From the NCBI GenBank assembly GCA_022842065.1, contig JALHQH010000014.1, positions 1 through 64,000 on the forward strand: a stretch of 64,000 nt of DNA, written 5' to 3'. The DNA is from Caldilineaceae bacterium. GTDB taxonomy: Bacteria; Chloroflexota; Anaerolineae; Caldilineales; Caldilineaceae. Shown in pieces: positions 60,838 to 64,000 of the stretch. The position numbers and the translations under genes are program-made. The notes under the pieces were generated by a model, which made no database searches, had not been told where the DNA came from, and saw nothing but the letters and a program-made list of their open reading frames with translations. How positions within the stretch are numbered: position 1 is the stretch's first letter; every line of letters begins with the position of its first letter.

Positions 60838-61815
60838 ATGACGACCCTATCGGCCAGCAACAATGCTGAGATTGCGCAAATCCTTGATCATTATGACCTT
60901 GGTGCGCTAGGCGAAGTCACTGCCTTTACCACCGGGGCGGTCCAGACCAACTTACTGTTGCACACTACCCGGGGCAAATTTGTCTTGCGCTACTATCGCC
61001 AAAATCGGTCATTTGCGGCGGTACAATTTGAGGTTAATCTGCTCAACTATCTTAAGCGGCACGCCTATCCTTGTCCGGGGGTAATCCGCAACAAACGGGG
61101 CCGCTATCTTGGCTTGTCCCAGGAGAAACCCTACGCGCTTTTTGAGTTTGTGGAAGGGGTGCATATTGAAGAGCCGAGCGCGGCGCAGCAGACACAGTTG
61201 ATCCAAAAAGTGGCTGAGTTGCACAAACTAACGAGGCATTATCGCCCTACCCATCGTCACGCCCGCTGGAATTACCGTAAGTCCTTCTGCGCAACGATGG
61301 CCGAAAAGACGGTGCAGACCATTGCCACCACCAGTACACAGGAGAAATTAGCCTGGTATCACCAGACATTGGCCCAAGTGGTGTTGCCGGCCGCCCTGCC
61401 CAAAGGCATCTGCCATGCTGATTTCCATTTTTCGAATGTGCTCTTTAAAGATGGCAACTTTCAGGCCCTGCTCGATTTTGATGATGCCAACTACACCTAT
61501 CTAACCTTTGATCTGGTGGCGCTGCTTGAGCCAACCCTCTTTCCCTTTCGCTGGGATACCTGGCAGGCTGTCTCGCCTGCTACTGTCGTGTTTAACTTTA
61601 CCGCAGCGCGCAAGATCATCGCGACCTATCAAACGGTGCGACCATTAAATCAGTTGGAAAAGCGTCATCTTTTTGATGTCTTGAAATTAGCGACGTTGAT
61701 CGACTGTCTCTGGTATTTTGCCCGCGGTGATCTGCCCGATTTTTATGAGAAGCGCAAAATCGATTGTCTGGATCGATTCGGGCGTGAGCAGTTTTGCCGC
61801 GAATTGTTTGGTTGA
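60838..61815 (+). CDS. APH-family phosphotransferase, homoserine kinase II-like
   Basis: 325 residues, aminoglycoside phosphotransferase fold. Landmarks are TTGAVQTNLLLHTTRGKFVLRYYR (nucleotide loop and Lys), the catalytic Asp195 in CHADFHFSNVLF (the HxDxxxxN loop) and LLDFDDANY (metal ligands). The general look and length match the ThrB2-type homoserine kinase and YihE-like groups rather than true antibiotic kinases. It would phosphorylate a small hydroxyl compound with ATP. It has its own strong promoter and no obvious operon partner. Confidence 0.87.
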   Translation: MTTLSASNNAEIAQILDHYDLGALGEVTAFTTGAVQTNLLLHTTRGKFVLRYYRQNRSFAAVQFEVNLLNYLKRHAYPCPGVIRNKRGRYLGLSQEKPYALFEFVEGVHIEEPSAAQQTQLIQKVAELHKLTRHYRPTHRHARWNYRKSFCATMAEKTVQTIATTSTQEKLAWYHQTLAQVVLPAALPKGICHADFHFSNVLFKDGNFQALLDFDDANYTYLTFDLVALLEPTLFPFRWDTWQAVSPATVVFNFTAARKIIATYQTVRPLNQLEKRHLFDVLKLATLIDCLWYFARGDLPDFYEKRKIDCLDRFGREQFCRELFG

Positions 61816-61912
61816 GTGGCTGACGATGCGCTGCTGGTTTGACTGTGCTAACCGCGCGTTGGTAGCGTTGCCTGGGGCTTTTGCAACAGCGATGTAACCG
61901 TGATGCCACTTT

Positions 61913-61941
61913 TCGACAACCAGCGTCATTGGGCATAGAAT
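61913..61941 (+). promoter_or_regulatory. Candidate promoter of the beta-glucosidase gene
   Basis: TCGACA (61913-61918), 17 bases, TAGAAT (61936-61941), 49 bases before the ATG at 61991. Each box has one mismatch to consensus. Confidence 0.45.
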
Positions 61942-61990
61942 AAGGTCATTGCTACTATCAACCCGATCCAACACAAAGTTGACAAACGCT

Positions 61991-64000
61991 ATGACCAACC
62001 CATCACCTACACCATCCTACCAAGATTCTTCCTTGCCTATCGCCGACCGCGTGACCGATCTCCTCGCCCGCATGACCCTGGCCGAAAAGATTGCCCAGAT
62101 CGGCAGCCTCTGGGTTTATGAGCTGCTCGACGGCCAGACGCTCAACCATACCAAAGTCGGCGAACGGCTGGCCCAGGGCATCGGTCAGATCACCCGCTTG
62201 GCCGGTGCCAGCAGCCTCGACCCGACCGGCTGCGCCGCACTCGCCAATGAAATCCAACGATATCTGGTCGAGCAGACCCGGCTGGGCATCCCGGCCATGA
62301 TCCACGAAGAGTGTTGCAGCGGCTACACCGCGCGTGATGCCACCGCCTTTCCCCAGATCATCGGCTTGGCCAGCAGCTGGCAACCGGAACTGGCCGCGGC
62401 GATGACCACGGAGATCCGCCGGCAGATGCGCGCCGTCGGTGCCCACCAGGGCCTTTCGCCGATCCTCGATATTGGCCGCGATCCACGCTGGGGCCGCATT
62501 GAGGAGACCTTTGGCGAAGATCCCTACCTGATTGCACGCATGGGCTCGGCTTACATCAAGGGGCTGCAAGGTGACAACCTGCAGGAAGGGGTCGTCGCCA
62601 CCGTCAAACACTTTGTCGGCTATAGTGTTACCGAAGGGGGGCTGAACTGGGCTCCGGCCCACATTGCCGAGCGCGAGTTGCACGAGGTTTATCTCTACCC
62701 CTTCGAGGTGGCCGTCAAAGAAGCGAAGGCCCGCTCCCTCATGGCCGGCTACCACGAGTTGGATGGCATTCCGGTCAGCGCGTCTCGCTGGCTGATGACC
62801 GAGTTGATTCGCGATCAGTGGGGCTTTGACGGCATCGTCGTCTCTGATTACATGTCGATCAACAGTCTCTATGGTTACCATCAATTCGCCCGCGACAAAG
62901 CCGAGGCGTCACAACTGTCGCTGGCAGCGGGGGTCGATATCGAATTGCCGACGACGGATTGTTATGGCCAGCCAATGATCGACGCGGTGCAGAGTGGGCA
63001 GATTCCCATTGAACTAGTCGATGAGGCGGTGGCGCGTAGCTTACGCATGAAATTTGAGCTTGGCCTCTTTGAGAACCCCTATGTCGATGTCAGTGCCGCC
63101 GCTGCGATCTTCGACACGCCGCCCCAGCGTACACTGGCCTATCACATCGCGCAACAGTCAATGGTACTGCTCAAGAATGAGCAGAACTTGCTCCCGCTCC
63201 GTAAAGAGATCCGGGCGCTGGCTGTGATCGGCCCCAATGCTGACGATATCCGCAACCTGCTCGGTGATTACTCCTACGCCGCCCACATCCAACTGCTTGT
63301 CGACTTCAAAGGCCAGGGGCTTTCCGACACGCCACTGCCGGCTGACATGTCCGACGCCAATATCTTTGTGCCAATGCAGAGTGTCTTGGCAGCAATCGGA
63401 GCCAAAGTGTCGGAAGATACCGCGCTACACTACGCCCAGGGCTGCACGGTGCTCGGCACCACGACCGACGGTTTCGCAGCCGCCATCGCTGCCGCCCAAC
63501 AGGCCGAAGTTGCCATCGTCGTGGTTGGCGACAAAGCCGGCCTGACCAAAGATTGCTCCACCGGCGAATTCCGCGACCGTTCCACCCTGACCCTGCCCGG
63601 TGTACAAGAGGAACTGGTCAAAGCCATCGTTGCTACTGGCACACCGACGGTCGTCGTCTACACCAATGGCCGCCCCGTCTCCTCACCGTGGATTGCCGAA
63701 CATGTGCCCGCCATTCTCGAAGCCTGGTTGCCCGGTGAAGAGGGCGCACCTGCGATTGCCGACGTGCTCTTTGGCGATCTCAACCCTGGCGGCAAATTGC
63801 CGTTGACAATTGTGCGCAACGCCGGCCAGATCCCGCTCTTTTACAACCACAAGCCATCGGGCGCCAAGTCTTTCCTCTACGGTCCCTATGTCGATAGCAG
63901 CAATGAACCGCTCTATCCCTTTGGTTTTGGGCTGAGTTACACCACCTTTGCCTTCAGCGATCTGACCCTTTCCGCCCAACAGCTAACCGGCAGTGACACC
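61991..64000 (+). CDS. Glycoside hydrolase family 3 beta-glucosidase-type enzyme (3' end beyond window)
   Basis: An open frame of 670 codons from the ATG at 61991 to the window end. The GH3 N-terminal barrel is clear: VTDLLARMTLAEKIAQIG opening, LSPILDIGRDPRWGRIEETFGEDPYL, VKHFVGY and the nucleophile Asp286 in IVVSDYMSI (Tyr in place of the usual Trp). The C-terminal alpha/beta sandwich begins near residue 390 (QQSMVLLKNEQNLLPL) and continues through AVVVGDKAG-like and LPGEEGAPAIADVLFGDLNPGGKLP segments to FGFGLSYTTF, where the fibronectin-like end would start. It cleaves terminal beta-glucosides or xylosides; no signal peptide is seen, so it is likely cytoplasmic. Confidence 0.94.
   Translation, partial: MTNPSPTPSYQDSSLPIADRVTDLLARMTLAEKIAQIGSLWVYELLDGQTLNHTKVGERLAQGIGQITRLAGASSLDPTGCAALANEIQRYLVEQTRLGIPAMIHEECCSGYTARDATAFPQIIGLASSWQPELAAAMTTEIRRQMRAVGAHQGLSPILDIGRDPRWGRIEETFGEDPYLIARMGSAYIKGLQGDNLQEGVVATVKHFVGYSVTEGGLNWAPAHIAERELHEVYLYPFEVAVKEAKARSLMAGYHELDGIPVSASRWLMTELIRDQWGFDGIVVSDYMSINSLYGYHQFARDKAEASQLSLAAGVDIELPTTDCYGQPMIDAVQSGQIPIELVDEAVARSLRMKFELGLFENPYVDVSAAAAIFDTPPQRTLAYHIAQQSMVLLKNEQNLLPLRKEIRALAVIGPNADDIRNLLGDYSYAAHIQLLVDFKGQGLSDTPLPADMSDANIFVPMQSVLAAIGAKVSEDTALHYAQGCTVLGTTTDGFAAAIAAAQQAEVAIVVVGDKAGLTKDCSTGEFRDRSTLTLPGVQEELVKAIVATGTPTVVVYTNGRPVSSPWIAEHVPAILEAWLPGEEGAPAIADVLFGDLNPGGKLPLTIVRNAGQIPLFYNHKPSGAKSFLYGPYVDSSNEPLYPFGFGLSYTTFAFSDLTLSAQQLTGSDT

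Noticed and set aside
62003..62884. Minus-strand 293-codon open frame
   Set aside because: It is opposite the GH3 beta-glucosidase, whose motifs are unmistakable; the antisense product has no recognisable pattern.

Overview
The window looks like chromosomal DNA of a Chloroflexota bacterium (Caldilineae/Anaerolineae type). This is inferred from gene content and style only: a moderately GC-rich sequence, sugar-type ABC systems with a Tat-like lipoprotein binding protein, a BTAD/AAA/TPR giant regulator, Uma2 proteins, DUF234 and AAA-ATPase-like proteins, luciferase-like oxidoreductases, some TTG starts, and intergenic regions filled with palindromic repeats. No rRNA, tRNA or CRISPR array was seen.

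Layout. 1-100: a MITE-like repeat, cut by the window edge. 420-5053: small-molecule enzymes on the minus strand (aldo/keto reductase, a GNAT-methyltransferase fusion, an AAC(3)-type acetyltransferase) facing a PLP aminotransferase, followed by an STM3941-like pseudogene. 5576-10057: an Asp/Glu racemase-like protein, a Nudix hydrolase, the collapsed remains of a feoABC iron-uptake operon, and a Kef-type antiporter coupled to a small CxxC membrane protein. 10384-12491: galactonate dehydratase and a sugar isomerase. 12807-15402: a CbiM(N)-CbiQ-CbiO cobalt/nickel ECF transporter. 15613-17653: a uronate-dehydrogenase-like epimerase, a Phd/VapC toxin-antitoxin pair with a clear promoter, and a Uma2 protein. 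17680-20404: a B12-dependent diol/glycerol dehydratase whose large and medium subunits are fused, plus the small subunit. The cobalt transporter may supply the metal for its cofactor.

20668-21919: an RHH-type antitoxin-like gene overlapping a methyltransferase. 22238-26668: a carbohydrate importer made of a lipoprotein, an RraA-family enzyme and a single protein holding both permease halves, with no ATPase. 26713-30493: Uma2, PhyH dioxygenase, DinB-like, luciferase-like and holin-like genes. 30850-39072: a ydcS-patD-ydcT-ydcU-ydcV-type polyamine uptake and aminobutyraldehyde oxidation operon. It is interrupted between ydcT and ydcU by about 2.5 kb carrying the second copy of the MITE-like repeat, two small genes and a DUF234 ATPase with its own promoter.

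39200-51080 is a signalling block: two large hybrid histidine kinases, a BTAD-family activator, a NarL-type regulator and its histidine kinase. The last pair is divergent from a MacB-like ATPase, permease and membrane-fusion efflux set (51439-55087). 55485-64000: a dioxygenase-like VOC protein, two DoxX proteins, a luciferase-like oxidoreductase, a methyltransferase, an AAA-ATPase-like protein lacking its usual nuclease end, an APH-type kinase, and a GH3 beta-glucosidase running off the window.

The strongest unusual signals are the decayed or rearranged loci (feoABC, the STM3941-like gene, a Gfo/Idh/MocA tail, the split ydc operon) and a rich set of non-coding palindromic elements, including a 156-bp cloverleaf-like structure and perfect 54- and 56-bp palindromes. 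I see no single locus that can be claimed as a wholly new system from sequence alone.
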